This document shows, in pieces, positions 34,237 to 43,925 of a DNA stretch of 51,300 nucleotides. The DNA is taken from positions 1 to 51,300 of the forward strand of contig CAYSCZ010000019.1 in assembly GCA_964429655.1 (NCBI GenBank). Reading direction: 5' to 3'. The notes beneath the pieces are model-generated. The model searched no databases. It was not told where the DNA came from and saw only the letters and a list, made by a program, of their open reading frames with translations. The DNA is from CAYSCZ01 sp964429655 (GTDB lineage Bacteria; Bacteroidota; Bacteroidia; Cytophagales; Cyclobacteriaceae). Made by a program: the position numbers and the translations under genes. Positions within the stretch are counted from its first letter, which is position 1. Every line of letters begins with the position of its first letter.

Positions 34237-37002
34237 ATGTCAGACATACATTTTGATCGTTTATATATAAAATGGCAATCCTACTGGATTAAAAACAATA
34301 CCTACAAAACCCACCTAAACAATAACAAACCCAAATTTTATATCCTGGACATGTTCCCCTACCCGTCAGGGGCAGGGCTGCATGTGGGCCATCCACTGGG
34401 TTATATAGCCTCAGATATCGTGGCCCGCTATAAAAGGCTTAAAGGATTTAATGTACTCCATCCCATGGGGTTTGACGCTTTTGGGTTGCCTGCAGAGCAG
34501 TATGCCATACAGACTGGTCAACATCCGGCCATTACCACAGACAATAACATCAAAAAGTACAAAGAGCAGCTCCGGTCTATGGGCTTCTCATACGATTGGG
34601 ACAGGGAAGTCCGTACCAGTGATCCCTCCTACTACAAATGGACCCAATGGTTGTTTAAAGTCATTTATAACAGTTGGTATAATCTAAAAGCTGATAAAGC
34701 CGAACCAATCGATACCCTGATCAGAGCATTCGAGGAATCAGGCAATGAAAATATAGAAGCCCACTGCGACGCGGATACGCTATCCTTTAATGCAATTGCG
34801 TGGCGGGCATTCAGTGAAAAAGAAAAACAGACGATACTTCTAAAATACCGCCTCACCTACCTTGCAGATACTACGGTCAACTGGTGCCCGGAACTGGGAA
34901 CTGTGCTTTCCAATGATGAGGTGAAGGACGGCTTCTCAGAGCGAGGCAGCCATCCGGTAGTGAAGAAAAAAATGCCCCAGTGGAACATGCGGACTACAGC
35001 CTATGCAGAGCGTTTGCTTGAAGGGTTGGAAAGAATAGACTGGCCGGAACCCATCAAAGAAATGCAACGCAATTGGATTGGCAAATCCATAGGTGCTGAA
35101 GTGGATTTTCAAGTGGTTGATCAGGATCTAAAGATCAGGGTCTTCACCACACGTATAGACACGATTTACGGGGTCACATTCCTGACTCTGGCTCCTGAAA
35201 GTGAACTGATCAACCAGTTGGTCACCGATAAGCATCAAGAGGAAGTGAAAGAATATATCGAGATGGCCATTAATCGCTCGGAAAGGGATCGTATGAGTGA
35301 TGTTAAATCCATCTCAGGGGTATTTACCGGTTCTTATGCTGTTAATCCTTTCAACCAGGAAAAATTACCGATCTGGGTTGCTGACTATGTGCTGTCCGGT
35401 TATGGCACGGGGTCAGTGATGGCAGTACCTGCTTCTGACGATAGGGATTTTCGGTTCGCTAAACATTTTGATCTTCCCATCATTCCCGTAATTGCAGGGA
35501 CTGACCTGGAGCAGGGAGCAAATGATGCTAAGACGGGCAAGATGATCAATTCAGGCTTACTGGATGGCCTGGAAGTTAAAGATGCCATAGAAAAAGCCAT
35601 CCAATATGTGGAGAAAAAAAATATTGGAAAAGCCAAGATCAATTATAAAATGCGTGATGCCATCTTTGGCAGGCAACGGTATTGGGGAGAGCCCTTTCCT
35701 GTTTATTACAAAGATGGTGTACCCCATTTAGTGCCTGATGAAGAACTTCCCCTTAAATTACCCAATGTAGATGCTTTTCTTCCTACGGAAGAGGGGGGAC
35801 CTCCACTTGGCCGGGCCAAAGACTGGAAATATAAAGGGGAATATCCATTTGAACTAACCACCATGCCAGGCTGGGCAGGTTCGAGTTGGTATTTCTTCCG
35901 ATACATGGATCCGGATAATAATGAAGCATTTGTAAGCAAAGCAGCTCAGGAATACTGGCAAGCGGTGGATCTGTATCTTGGTGGGTCAGAACATGCCACG
36001 GGACATCTTCTTTATTCCCGTTTTTGGACTAAAATACTTTTCGACCTAGGTTATGTTAGCGTTGATGAATATGCCAAAAAACTAATCAATCAGGGCATGA
36101 TCCAGGGACGTTCGAACTTTGTCTATCGGGTAACGGGCGAAAACAAATATGTATCCTACGGATTAAGAAAAGACTATCAAACCACCGCCATTCATGTAGA
36201 TGTTAACATCGTGGAAAATGATGAACTGGATATTGAAGCATTTAAAAAATTCAAGCCAGAGACTATAAATGCGGAATTTGTTTTAGAGGGTGGGAAATAT
36301 ATCTGTGGGGCTGAGGTTGAGAAAATGTCAAAATCCAAATATAATGTGGTCAATCCTGATGACATCATAGAGAAGTATGGTGCTGATACCCTAAGGTTAT
36401 ACGAAATGTTCCTGGGTCCCATTGAGCAATTCAAACCGTGGAACACCAATGGTATTGACGGTGTCTATAAATTTTTAAAGAAGTACTGGAACTTGTTCTT
36501 TTCCGGCGAAGTTTTTTCAATTTCAGACGAAGAGGCGACATCCAGGGAGCTTAAAGTTCTGCATCAAACCATCAGGAAAGTTGGAGAAGACATTGAAAAC
36601 CTATCTCTTAACACTTCAGTCAGTCAGTTTATGATTGCAGTTAATGAACTTACATCACTGAAATGTAATAAGCGAAAAGTATTAAAGCCGCTTACCATCG
36701 TTTTATCCCCCTTCGCACCACACATTACAGAAGAGCTCTGGCATAGAATGGGTCACAACACTACCATCAATGATGCTGAATTTCCTCAATATGAATCCAA
36801 ATACCTAATTGAAGAATCACATGAGTATCCTGTTTCCGTCAATGGAAAGATGCGGGCTAAAATGACTTTCCCCTTAGATATGCCTAAAGAAGCTATTGAA
36901 AAGCAGGTTTTAGCTGCTGAAGTCATTCAAAAATGGTTAGCCGGTAAAAATCCTAAAAAAGTAATCGTCGTTCCGAAAAAGATAGTAAACGTGGTCGTTT
37001 AG
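34237..37002 (+). CDS. leuS: Leucyl-tRNA synthetase
   Basis: A 921-aa class I synthetase that charges tRNA-Leu. The HIGH signature is HVGH in PYPSGAGLHVGHPLGYIASD (about residues 43-62), and the KMSKS loop is EKMSKSKYNVVNPDD at about residue 700. The editing domain lies between. Two additional stretches distinguish Bacteroidota-type LeuRS: one at about residues 150-210 (LIRAFEESGNENIEAHCDAD) and one just before KMSKS (about 625-695, with YRVTGENKYVSYGLRKDYQT). The C-terminal anticodon-binding domain and the small terminal domain (ending VVPKKIVNVVV) are complete. Its start lies 36 bp after the RiPP precursor, so its promoter may lie inside the end of the cluster. Confidence 0.98.
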   Translation: MSDIHFDRLYIKWQSYWIKNNTYKTHLNNNKPKFYILDMFPYPSGAGLHVGHPLGYIASDIVARYKRLKGFNVLHPMGFDAFGLPAEQYAIQTGQHPAITTDNNIKKYKEQLRSMGFSYDWDREVRTSDPSYYKWTQWLFKVIYNSWYNLKADKAEPIDTLIRAFEESGNENIEAHCDADTLSFNAIAWRAFSEKEKQTILLKYRLTYLADTTVNWCPELGTVLSNDEVKDGFSERGSHPVVKKKMPQWNMRTTAYAERLLEGLERIDWPEPIKEMQRNWIGKSIGAEVDFQVVDQDLKIRVFTTRIDTIYGVTFLTLAPESELINQLVTDKHQEEVKEYIEMAINRSERDRMSDVKSISGVFTGSYAVNPFNQEKLPIWVADYVLSGYGTGSVMAVPASDDRDFRFAKHFDLPIIPVIAGTDLEQGANDAKTGKMINSGLLDGLEVKDAIEKAIQYVEKKNIGKAKINYKMRDAIFGRQRYWGEPFPVYYKDGVPHLVPDEELPLKLPNVDAFLPTEEGGPPLGRAKDWKYKGEYPFELTTMPGWAGSSWYFFRYMDPDNNEAFVSKAAQEYWQAVDLYLGGSEHATGHLLYSRFWTKILFDLGYVSVDEYAKKLINQGMIQGRSNFVYRVTGENKYVSYGLRKDYQTTAIHVDVNIVENDELDIEAFKKFKPETINAEFVLEGGKYICGAEVEKMSKSKYNVVNPDDIIEKYGADTLRLYEMFLGPIEQFKPWNTNGIDGVYKFLKKYWNLFFSGEVFSISDEEATSRELKVLHQTIRKVGEDIENLSLNTSVSQFMIAVNELTSLKCNKRKVLKPLTIVLSPFAPHITEELWHRMGHNTTINDAEFPQYESKYLIEESHEYPVSVNGKMRAKMTFPLDMPKEAIEKQVLAAEVIQKWLAGKNPKKVIVVPKKIVNVVV

Positions 37003-37010
37003 ATTAGTTG

Positions 37011-37814
37011 TTAATTATCATTTCCATCATCTTCCTCCTCAAGGTCGGGTAGTGGTTCTTCTTCAGCATCCAAAAGTTCCTTTAATGCCTCTTCCTCTTC
37101 AACTTCCTCCTGGCCGTCAGTTCCTTTATCTTTCTTAGCAAAGATCCCCTCAAAAAAATTCAGGATACTTTGAAAAAAACCAACGTTACCAGAATCAAGC
37201 ATGGATGTGGTATCACCTGCGGCTTTCGCTAAAGAGTCCATTAAAGCCGGATCAGGACCGATCTCAACGGTATCAACCAGGAATTCCCCGAAATATTTAT
37301 TGTAGTAAACCTGATCGTAATTAAAATTATCATCTAATTTATATCCATATAAAAACCTCACCTCTTTATATGTGGATGTATCCAGTATGACTGGGGCCGA
37401 AACTGTATCTGCTGATGCTACCAGATCTGATGGCTCTTCACGCTGTATATCAGGCTCCTCCTCTGCAAAATCTCCCTCTAAATCGAGGGAATCTACAATA
37501 AAATCCTCCTCGTAAAACTCTCCTTCGTCTGATACTTCTTCAGGATCAGGCCTCAAAACATTTTCCATAGGAGCGGTTTTCAGTTTATAATTTTTCACCC
37601 AATACGGATCCCGTTTCATAATGCCATACTTATTTTTTCTTACCCATGGCGTCTCTTTTGGAAGTGAATCCTCTCTGAAGTATGAAAAGTAAGCTTCCCT
37701 AATGCTATCATCAAGGATATAGGTACTCTGAAATGCAGGACAGATTACTTTATCTTTGCAAGACAACAGGATCAGGCAAATAAGAAACACATAAACACAC
37801 CTGTCTAAGAACAT
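37011..37814 (-). CDS. Acidic lipoprotein of unknown function
   Basis: A 267-aa predicted lipoprotein: the signal MFLDRCVYVFLICLILLSC ends in a lipobox L-L-S-C (Cys19). The start of the mature part (CPAFQSTYILDDSIREAYFS) looks conserved, followed by SLPKETPWVRKNKYGIMKRD. The middle and C-terminus are unusually rich in Asp and Glu, with runs such as EEVEEEEALKELL and EEEPLPDLEEEDDG. I recognise no domain; similar proteins occur as hypothetical lipoproteins in Cytophagales. It probably sits in the periplasm or on the outer membrane. It is convergent with leuS (8 bp apart) and may be co-transcribed from a promoter in the 170-bp gap before it. Confidence 0.8.
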   Translation of the reverse strand: MFLDRCVYVFLICLILLSCKDKVICPAFQSTYILDDSIREAYFSYFREDSLPKETPWVRKNKYGIMKRDPYWVKNYKLKTAPMENVLRPDPEEVSDEGEFYEEDFIVDSLDLEGDFAEEEPDIQREEPSDLVASADTVSAPVILDTSTYKEVRFLYGYKLDDNFNYDQVYYNKYFGEFLVDTVEIGPDPALMDSLAKAAGDTTSMLDSGNVGFFQSILNFFEGIFAKKDKGTDGQEEVEEEEALKELLDAEEEPLPDLEEEDDGNDN

Positions 37815-37984
37815 ATTAAAGTGTAAACACCCTATTTAAAATCTCTAATATAGAACTATTTATGAACTGAACTTATTTTATAAATTACTATTTTAATAAT
37901 CATTGATTAAACGGCTCATTATAGAGCACTTATAAAACTAGTCTGGAATTATCAATGCTATTTTAAAAGGTCTTTAAATCACTT

Positions 37985-40681
37985 TTATTCCCTGATTAAT
38001 CGCACACCGATTAATTTGGAATTATTGTCATCCATATTAAATATATCTACAAAAGTATGTGCATCGAATCCATATTTAATTAAATCAATTTCAGTAACAG
38101 CATATTCCGCTACATTTCCAACAAGATCAAAAACAAAAGCTTCTCCCACTTTTTGAGGTTTATGGCTGCCGACTTCCTTTAATAAATTCAAGTCTTGATC
38201 TTCGATTTTACTTAACAGCGCTTTCGCATCCCTGGGTGTTAATGTATAACCAGCCCATTGGTTTAATGTGTTCTCTTCCTTATGCCAATCTTTAGCTTTT
38301 TTATGAAATTCCTGCGCTTCTTTTTGGTTTGGTAATCTATATTTTTCACCTGTTAGCTTATTGATCCATTTCAAGTACCCTTCAATATCAGATTTTGTTA
38401 AGCCCGTAACAGGAAAGTTGTCTTTCCCGTCAGGATATTTATGGTCAGATAGATATGACGCAAACTGAACATTGGTTAGCTCAAAACAGGATATAGCAAT
38501 AGAATCCTTTTTAATCCGATGAGTTTCGGGAATAAGTTGATTGTTAACCAATACCCCATAAAAATTTCCTTCCTTTTTCATGCTTGTTTTTTTGATAGCA
38601 TATGCTAATGGGCTATCATCCTTAAGGGCTTCATTCTCAGAATCATCCTTACCGAACAGGTATCTATCAATCCACTTTATTTCTTCTTTCATTTTTCTTA
38701 ACTGGTGGGTTATTTTCCTTAGCCCATGCGGCTGGTCGGGGAACCAAAAAAACTTTACAGGAGCCATACCAACCTGTTGTAATCCACGATAATATTCCCA
38801 ACCCTGGTCTCTGGGTACAGCCCGATCCTTGCTCCCATGAAATATGATAGTTGGTGTTTTTATCTTTTCTATCTCAAATAAGGGTGAATTATTAATATAC
38901 CATTCATTAAAGTGTTTTCCATTGGTATCATCCCAGGGGGCTCCCCCAAAGTAATACTGATCAAATGTTACACCAAAGCGGCAAGTACCATAATCTGACG
39001 TCCAATTGATATCTCCGGCCCCGGGTGCTGCTACTTTAAACATATCCGGGTATTTTAGTGTCAACCATGCAGTAAGAATGGCGCCATTTGACCACCCCAT
39101 CGTGCCCAACCGGGCCATATCGATGAGGCCTAATTTGTTTAAATGCTGTATTCCGTTAAATATGTCAATTTGATCTAATTCATAATACTTACCCTTTTTG
39201 ATGCTCTCAGCAAATTCCTGTCCATGCAGGCCAGAGCCATGATAATTTGGTTTTAAAACAAAAGCTCCTTTATCAGTATAAATCTGCGGATAAGTTGACC
39301 AACGTTCACGCCATATATCCTGATCAACTCCGGTTGGCCCACCATGTATCGATAGTATTAAAGGATATTTTTTACCTTTTTCGTAGCGCTTAGGATAATA
39401 TAAAATACCATTTACCTCATCACCATTTGCACCCTGCCAATATATCACTTCAGAATTGGCTGTTGGTTTCTTTTTAAGATTATTGTTCAATGATATAAAT
39501 TCGACTGCCTCAGATAATCTTGCCTTGTTATTTTTAGTCGTTAGTCGGCCAACAAAATATTGCGGTAATTTGGAGGCCGTAGAATATTCGAAAATAATTT
39601 TATTGTCTGCTGACATTGCCAGAATCGAGACGTGCTCCTGCATTTCTTCAAAATCAATGTTTAAGGACCTCCAATCATCTCCGTCTTTTTTGTAAAGGCC
39701 AACCTTTCTTAGGGGACCATTAGCAAGGGGTAATATCAACCAATCATTTTCAGCGTAGAATGAATATCCTGCGCCATTATCCCAATCCAAGGGAACTTTT
39801 GAGTATTGGGATTCCTCTATATTATAAAAATAGAGCTCGTTTTTCCCCGCAATATTCCACTTTGGGTCTGAGGTGGTGAGAGCAAAAAAACAAAATCCCG
39901 CACCATCTTTTAGAAATTTAAAATTTCCGGGCTCCTTTAAATCATCAAGGATTAAAGTTGAATTGTTTCCTTCAAAATCATAAAGTATAACCTGAGGTTT
40001 GGGTTGACCATCCGTGGGATAGTGAGGGCTCATATTTTGCTTAATGACTGCATATCTTCCATCTTCAGAAACATCATATGAAGCTATTTGATGGGAATTT
40101 TCAGTTAATCGGTTAATGATTTTTTCTTCCAGGTCAAAACTATACAGTCTTTTAGACGGCCAGTGTAGTGAATCTTCAATAACCTTTGTATTGTCCTTTT
40201 TTTCCTCATATTTCTGTTGATACAAGCTTTTACCTTCATTACTCACAAACGCTATTTGATTTTCATTCAGCCACTTAATATTTGAAATTCCATTCTCAAA
40301 TTCATGGACTTCCTGAGCCTCTCCTCCATACACACTTAATTTCCATAACTTTTTACCTTCATCTTTTGATGATAAAAAGTAAATATCTTTTCCATCTTTA
40401 CTAAAGACCGGATTGCTTTCTGAACTTTCTCCCTGCGTAAGCTGAATAGTCAACGGTTTACCTTTATCCAGAATATTAAGGCGAGTTAAGAATAGTTTAT
40501 TTACAAACTTGTCTTCTTTTTTAAGACCTATTTTTTTGTTCCAGACCACCATATCGCCTGTTGGGGAAAATATGGGACTGGAAACATATTCGGTATTGAT
40601 AATATCTTCAGGGGCCCATTTCTGTGCTTGAATATTTAACACCATCAGAAAGGAAACGAGCAGGACTATTACAGCTTTCAT
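37985..40681 (-). CDS. Secreted S9 prolyl-oligopeptidase-like peptidase fused to an FGE-like domain
   Basis: I use ATG 40681 (898 aa) because it opens a clear signal peptide (MKAVIVLLVSFLMVLNIQAQ); an ATG at 40708 would add 9 residues. Residues about 20-380 form a beta-propeller, and about 400-670 form an alpha/beta hydrolase with catalytic Ser in GTMGWSNGAILTAWL, Asp in HGSKDRAVP and His in PDQPHGLR. After a linker the last 200 residues resemble formylglycine-generating-enzyme/SUMF1 domains: FELTNVQFASYL, VTGLTKSDIEGYLKWINKLT, KYRLPNQKEAQEF, FDLVGNVAEYAV and GVRLIRE. The catalytic cysteines of true FGE are not evident, so this domain probably binds. It should act outside the cytoplasm on peptides. 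Confidence 0.88.
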   Translation of the reverse strand: MKAVIVLLVSFLMVLNIQAQKWAPEDIINTEYVSSPIFSPTGDMVVWNKKIGLKKEDKFVNKLFLTRLNILDKGKPLTIQLTQGESSESNPVFSKDGKDIYFLSSKDEGKKLWKLSVYGGEAQEVHEFENGISNIKWLNENQIAFVSNEGKSLYQQKYEEKKDNTKVIEDSLHWPSKRLYSFDLEEKIINRLTENSHQIASYDVSEDGRYAVIKQNMSPHYPTDGQPKPQVILYDFEGNNSTLILDDLKEPGNFKFLKDGAGFCFFALTTSDPKWNIAGKNELYFYNIEESQYSKVPLDWDNGAGYSFYAENDWLILPLANGPLRKVGLYKKDGDDWRSLNIDFEEMQEHVSILAMSADNKIIFEYSTASKLPQYFVGRLTTKNNKARLSEAVEFISLNNNLKKKPTANSEVIYWQGANGDEVNGILYYPKRYEKGKKYPLILSIHGGPTGVDQDIWRERWSTYPQIYTDKGAFVLKPNYHGSGLHGQEFAESIKKGKYYELDQIDIFNGIQHLNKLGLIDMARLGTMGWSNGAILTAWLTLKYPDMFKVAAPGAGDINWTSDYGTCRFGVTFDQYYFGGAPWDDTNGKHFNEWYINNSPLFEIEKIKTPTIIFHGSKDRAVPRDQGWEYYRGLQQVGMAPVKFFWFPDQPHGLRKITHQLRKMKEEIKWIDRYLFGKDDSENEALKDDSPLAYAIKKTSMKKEGNFYGVLVNNQLIPETHRIKKDSIAISCFELTNVQFASYLSDHKYPDGKDNFPVTGLTKSDIEGYLKWINKLTGEKYRLPNQKEAQEFHKKAKDWHKEENTLNQWAGYTLTPRDAKALLSKIEDQDLNLLKEVGSHKPQKVGEAFVFDLVGNVAEYAVTEIDLIKYGFDAHTFVDIFNMDDNNSKLIGVRLIRE

Positions 40682-41073
40682 GGGAATAATTGATTTCTCT
40701 AAATACAATTCGTAAAAATATCGTAATTATTTGAAGATAAAACCAGGTTAATTTTATTAGATGACACAAAAAAATCATTTATGTGAAATATTTTGTAAGT
40801 ACTTGATTATCAAAGATTCCTCTAATGGTCGAGCAAGGCTATGTAGTTTGCCGGAAAAATAGCAGCTTAGTTTTTTTATTAACAGACTTCCAAAACATTA
40901 ACACTTTTTAAATGCACCGAAACCGACATATTATACAGCCCTGTGTGCACAATAGTACATGTATAATGCAACCACTATCCTCTTTTACGATTTGTCGTTT
41001 TCAGAAAAGGATGAATGTGCTTACTTTCCCAGTCTGATTGGAGGTAGAATCCAAAAAGAACGCAAGCGGACAT
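40682..41073. other. Intergenic region between S9 peptidase and tRNA-Thr terminator
   Basis: About 390 bp without a convincing gene. It contains a partial direct copy of the sequence flanking the tRNA 3' end (40791-40814) and an inverted repeat ATTATACA (40930-40937)/TGTATAAT (40960-40967) with GTGCAC inside the 22-nt loop. The S9 gene promoter must be near its right part but no TAnnTTTG box was found. Confidence 0.5.
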
Positions 41074-41102
41074 AAAAAAAGCAGATACATTTTGTAACTG
41101 CT
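41074..41102 (-). terminator. Rho-independent terminator of the tRNA-Thr transcript
   Basis: On the minus strand the arms AGCAGTTACA and TGTATCTGCT pair at 9 of 10 positions around an AAA loop. A run of seven T follows (41080-41074). It begins 11 bp after the end of tRNA-Thr. Confidence 0.88.
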
Positions 41103-41113
41103 TGATTATCAAG

Positions 41114-41187
41114 AGCCCCCTGTCGGATTCGAACCAACGACCTACTGATTACAAGTCAGTTGCTCTGGCCAGCTGAGCTAAGGAGGC
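41114..41187 (-). tRNA. tRNA-Thr (anticodon TGT)
   Basis: A 74-nt tRNA reads from 41187 to 41114 on the minus strand. Acceptor GCCTCCT pairs with AGGGGGC (one G-T). The D-arm contains AGCTCAGCTGGCCAGAGC. The anticodon arm is ACTGA-CTTGTAA-TCAGT, giving anticodon TGT (Thr, codon ACA). The T-arm contains GGTTCGAATCC. Discriminator base is T, and CCA is not encoded. Confidence 0.96.
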
Positions 41188-41234
41188 AATTTTTTTAGGA
41201 GGGCAAAAGTATAATAAACTGCTTTATTTACAAA

Positions 41235-43307
41235 TTAATATGTACTATTAAGCGCTTTTAACTGCTTGCGAAGATTTTGAAGGTCTGATTGGGCCTGTTC
41301 AATTTTTTCCTGAAATTCTCTTTTCAATTCATCTGCCTTACTGCTGTTAGCAAAAAACTCAAGATTATTCTTCCAGGTAGAAATATCATTCTCAAGGGTA
41401 GAAATTTTCTTCCTAATGCTGTTTTCTTTTCTCTCGAGCTTCTTATTACCGTGTGAACTACCTTTTATTTTGTTTACTTCAATGTTTATTTGTAGCTCCT
41501 CCTTCTCTTCCTCAGATAAGGATGTGCAATTTTCAATCAAATTGCCAAGCGCACTGTTAAACTTCTTTTGTATGTCTTTTATAGATCTTCTAGGCACAAA
41601 ACCAATTTCACTGAATTTATCAATCAATCCATAAAGAATATCAAGGTCAACAGGATCATCCGACTGGGTAATGTTATCAATCTGTTCACATATCTGCTCT
41701 TTTTGCTTTAGGTTACCTTCAAACTCCTTCTCAGCTTCCTTGTTTTGCATGCGCTTTTTCTCAAAAAAGTAATCACAGGCAGCTTTAAATTGTTTGTAAA
41801 TCTCATCCCGTTGTTTTTCAGGGACCGGACCAATTTCTTTCCAATTAGTCTGTAAGCTTTTTAAATAGTCGGCTATATTATTCCAATCTTCACTACCTTT
41901 TACTTCCTCTGCTTTTTTTATCAGTTCCTGTTTTTTAATAAGATTTTCTTCCCTGAGCTTCTCTAGTTTCTTAAAGAATTTCGATTTGTTATGAAAGAAA
42001 CCTTTGAAAGCAGTCCAAAACTTACGATTGATCTCTTTTGCTTTATCTCTTGGCAAACCACCTATTGCTTCCCACTCTTTTTGTATACTCAGGATTTCTT
42101 TGGTTTTCTGGTTCCAATCATTAATCCGCTCTGAATCAAATGCTAAAAATTCCTGTACCTGCTCAGCAATATTGAGTTTCTTTTCCATATTCTGGTGAAG
42201 CTCATTCTTCAGGTTCTCTACGAAAGCCTTCCTTCTGGCATAGACATTATCTGAGGCTGTTTTGAATCTTTTCCAAACGTCTTCCTGATCATCTTTTGGA
42301 ACTGGTCCAATATGCTTGAATTCATCATGAAGTTCGTTTAGCTGCTTTATGGCATCCTGTAAATTTTCAATCTTTTCAAGTTCTTCTGCTTTTTCACACA
42401 AGTCGATCTTGGACTTAAGGTTCTTTTTTCTATCTAACTCCTTTAATTCAAAATAAATACTTCTTCTATCATAGAACCGATCGATCAGTGCATTATAGCT
42501 GGCCCAAAGACCTTTATTAAATTGTCTGGGAACTGGTCCTATACTTCTCCATTCAGCCTGTAGCTCCTTTAAAGCATTTATACTGGCATTCGACTCTTCT
42601 CCATCAACAATCGCTCTTAGCCTTTCAAGGATATCATTCTTTTTAGAAAGATTGTCTTCTTTTTGCTTCTCCTGCTTATCAAAGAATTGTGTGATGTTAT
42701 CCTTAACAATATTATACTTGGAATTAAATTCAGCGTTTATTGAATCTTCTTTATATTCAAATCCATCTTTCTCACCACCATCTTTAATATATTTATTATA
42801 AGCTTCTGTTTTTTCCGTGGTAGCTGAGCGGTCAAATGCATCTTTTATTTGTTTCAGCTTATAGTTTACTCCACGATAATCTTCGATCTTTAAAAATTGC
42901 TTCAATTCCTCCAGCAGCTCTTCTTTACCCATTTCTGAGTAATCCACCGGGCTGTTATTGCTTTCGTCGGAGGTTTGGCTTGTATTATCCCCATCGTCAT
43001 GATCTGAGGTATCCTTTCCTTCATTCTGATCTGAGGTTTCTTTTTCTACAGCCTGATCTGCAACCACTTCTTCATTGTAGTTTGATCTAGTATCCTGATT
43101 CTGATGAACATCGATATTTTCTACATCTTCAGAATTTTCAATTTCAGGATTATCCTTCTGTTTTTCTTGTGCTTCAAACGCTTCTACTGATTTTTGTTTT
43201 GCTTCTTGTATTCCTGGATTGTCATCATTATTCTCATGGTCTTTTTCGTTGACCACTGAACTCAATGAATTTTCCAAGTCCTCGCGCAACTCTCGCTCAT
43301 TATTCAT
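41235..43307 (-). CDS. DUF349 repeat protein
   Basis: A 690-aa protein. The first 120 residues are acidic and of low complexity, followed by an N-terminal helix region. Five DUF349 modules follow, each about 75 residues, with the W/F-x-x-I-G-x-V/L-P signature: EWRSIGPVPRQFN, EFKHIGPVPKDDQ, EWEAIGGLPRDKA, NWKEIGPVPEKQR and KFSEIGFVPRRSI. The C-terminal 90 residues look like coiled coil (ISTLENDISTWKNNLEFFAN). DUF349 proteins are predicted cytoplasmic helical proteins with no known enzyme activity; some members have been linked to nucleic-acid or ribosome-related roles. It lies just upstream of tRNA-Thr in its own strand but separated by the tRNA's start, so co-transcription is possible. Confidence 0.92.
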   Translation of the reverse strand: MNNERELREDLENSLSSVVNEKDHENNDDNPGIQEAKQKSVEAFEAQEKQKDNPEIENSEDVENIDVHQNQDTRSNYNEEVVADQAVEKETSDQNEGKDTSDHDDGDNTSQTSDESNNSPVDYSEMGKEELLEELKQFLKIEDYRGVNYKLKQIKDAFDRSATTEKTEAYNKYIKDGGEKDGFEYKEDSINAEFNSKYNIVKDNITQFFDKQEKQKEDNLSKKNDILERLRAIVDGEESNASINALKELQAEWRSIGPVPRQFNKGLWASYNALIDRFYDRRSIYFELKELDRKKNLKSKIDLCEKAEELEKIENLQDAIKQLNELHDEFKHIGPVPKDDQEDVWKRFKTASDNVYARRKAFVENLKNELHQNMEKKLNIAEQVQEFLAFDSERINDWNQKTKEILSIQKEWEAIGGLPRDKAKEINRKFWTAFKGFFHNKSKFFKKLEKLREENLIKKQELIKKAEEVKGSEDWNNIADYLKSLQTNWKEIGPVPEKQRDEIYKQFKAACDYFFEKKRMQNKEAEKEFEGNLKQKEQICEQIDNITQSDDPVDLDILYGLIDKFSEIGFVPRRSIKDIQKKFNSALGNLIENCTSLSEEEKEELQINIEVNKIKGSSHGNKKLERKENSIRKKISTLENDISTWKNNLEFFANSSKADELKREFQEKIEQAQSDLQNLRKQLKALNSTY

Positions 43308-43346
43308 TATCCTTAACTTTTAATCTTACAAAAGTAATAAAATGGA

Positions 43347-43925
43347 CTAATTAAGCCTTGGATCTGTAGGATAGTTAGACATCATACGATATCTACCTCC
43401 CATGTCATTTAATATTTTCTTCCAATGATCCATGGAATTATAGTCGAATATTTGGGTTGATGAGGGATTTCTATAAATAATCCATGAATTTTGTTTAATT
43501 TCTTCTTTTAGTTGGTTTGGGGACCATCCTGAATAACCTAAAAAAAATTTTATGTCTGAAGATACTAATGCCCTGGTGTTAATCATTGATAATAGTTTGT
43601 CAAAATCATTGCCCCAATACACATCATCTAACAATTTTATGCTGTTGTCAAGAATCTTTGATGTTCTATGGATGAAATGCAAGCTGTTTTGCTGTACTGG
43701 CCCTCCGATATAAAGTTTTTCTTTAAATCCTTCCACTTCATCTACCACATCGTCGAAAGATACATTTGATTTTTTATTGATGACAAAGCCAATTGTCCCC
43801 TCTTCATTGTGTTCACATATTAATAAAACTGTCCGCTCAAAATTCGGGTCCGGGAGGAAGGGCTCAGATATTAGTAAGTCACCTTTCTGTGGTTCATTAT
43901 TGGTTTTTGTGCTAAAAAAATCCAT
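43347..43925 (-). CDS. YqgE/AlgH family protein
   Basis: A 192-aa protein of the DUF179 family. The start KGDLLISEPFLPDPNFERTV and the motif LLICEHNEEGTIGFVINK are standard, followed by LYIGGPVQQNSLHFIH and FFLGYSGWSPNQLKEEI. The family's biochemical role is not known; it is sometimes linked to transcriptional control of alginate in Pseudomonas. It is complete and cytoplasmic. The ATG overlaps the stop of the MiaE-like gene (TAATG), so translation is probably coupled. Confidence 0.95.
   Translation of the reverse strand: MDFFSTKTNNEPQKGDLLISEPFLPDPNFERTVLLICEHNEEGTIGFVINKKSNVSFDDVVDEVEGFKEKLYIGGPVQQNSLHFIHRTSKILDNSIKLLDDVYWGNDFDKLLSMINTRALVSSDIKFFLGYSGWSPNQLKEEIKQNSWIIYRNPSSTQIFDYNSMDHWKKILNDMGGRYRMMSNYPTDPRLN

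Noticed and set aside
40966..41037. Small 23-residue frame in the tRNA-upstream gap
   Set aside because: Very short, no leader or neighbour context, and no protein-like pattern.
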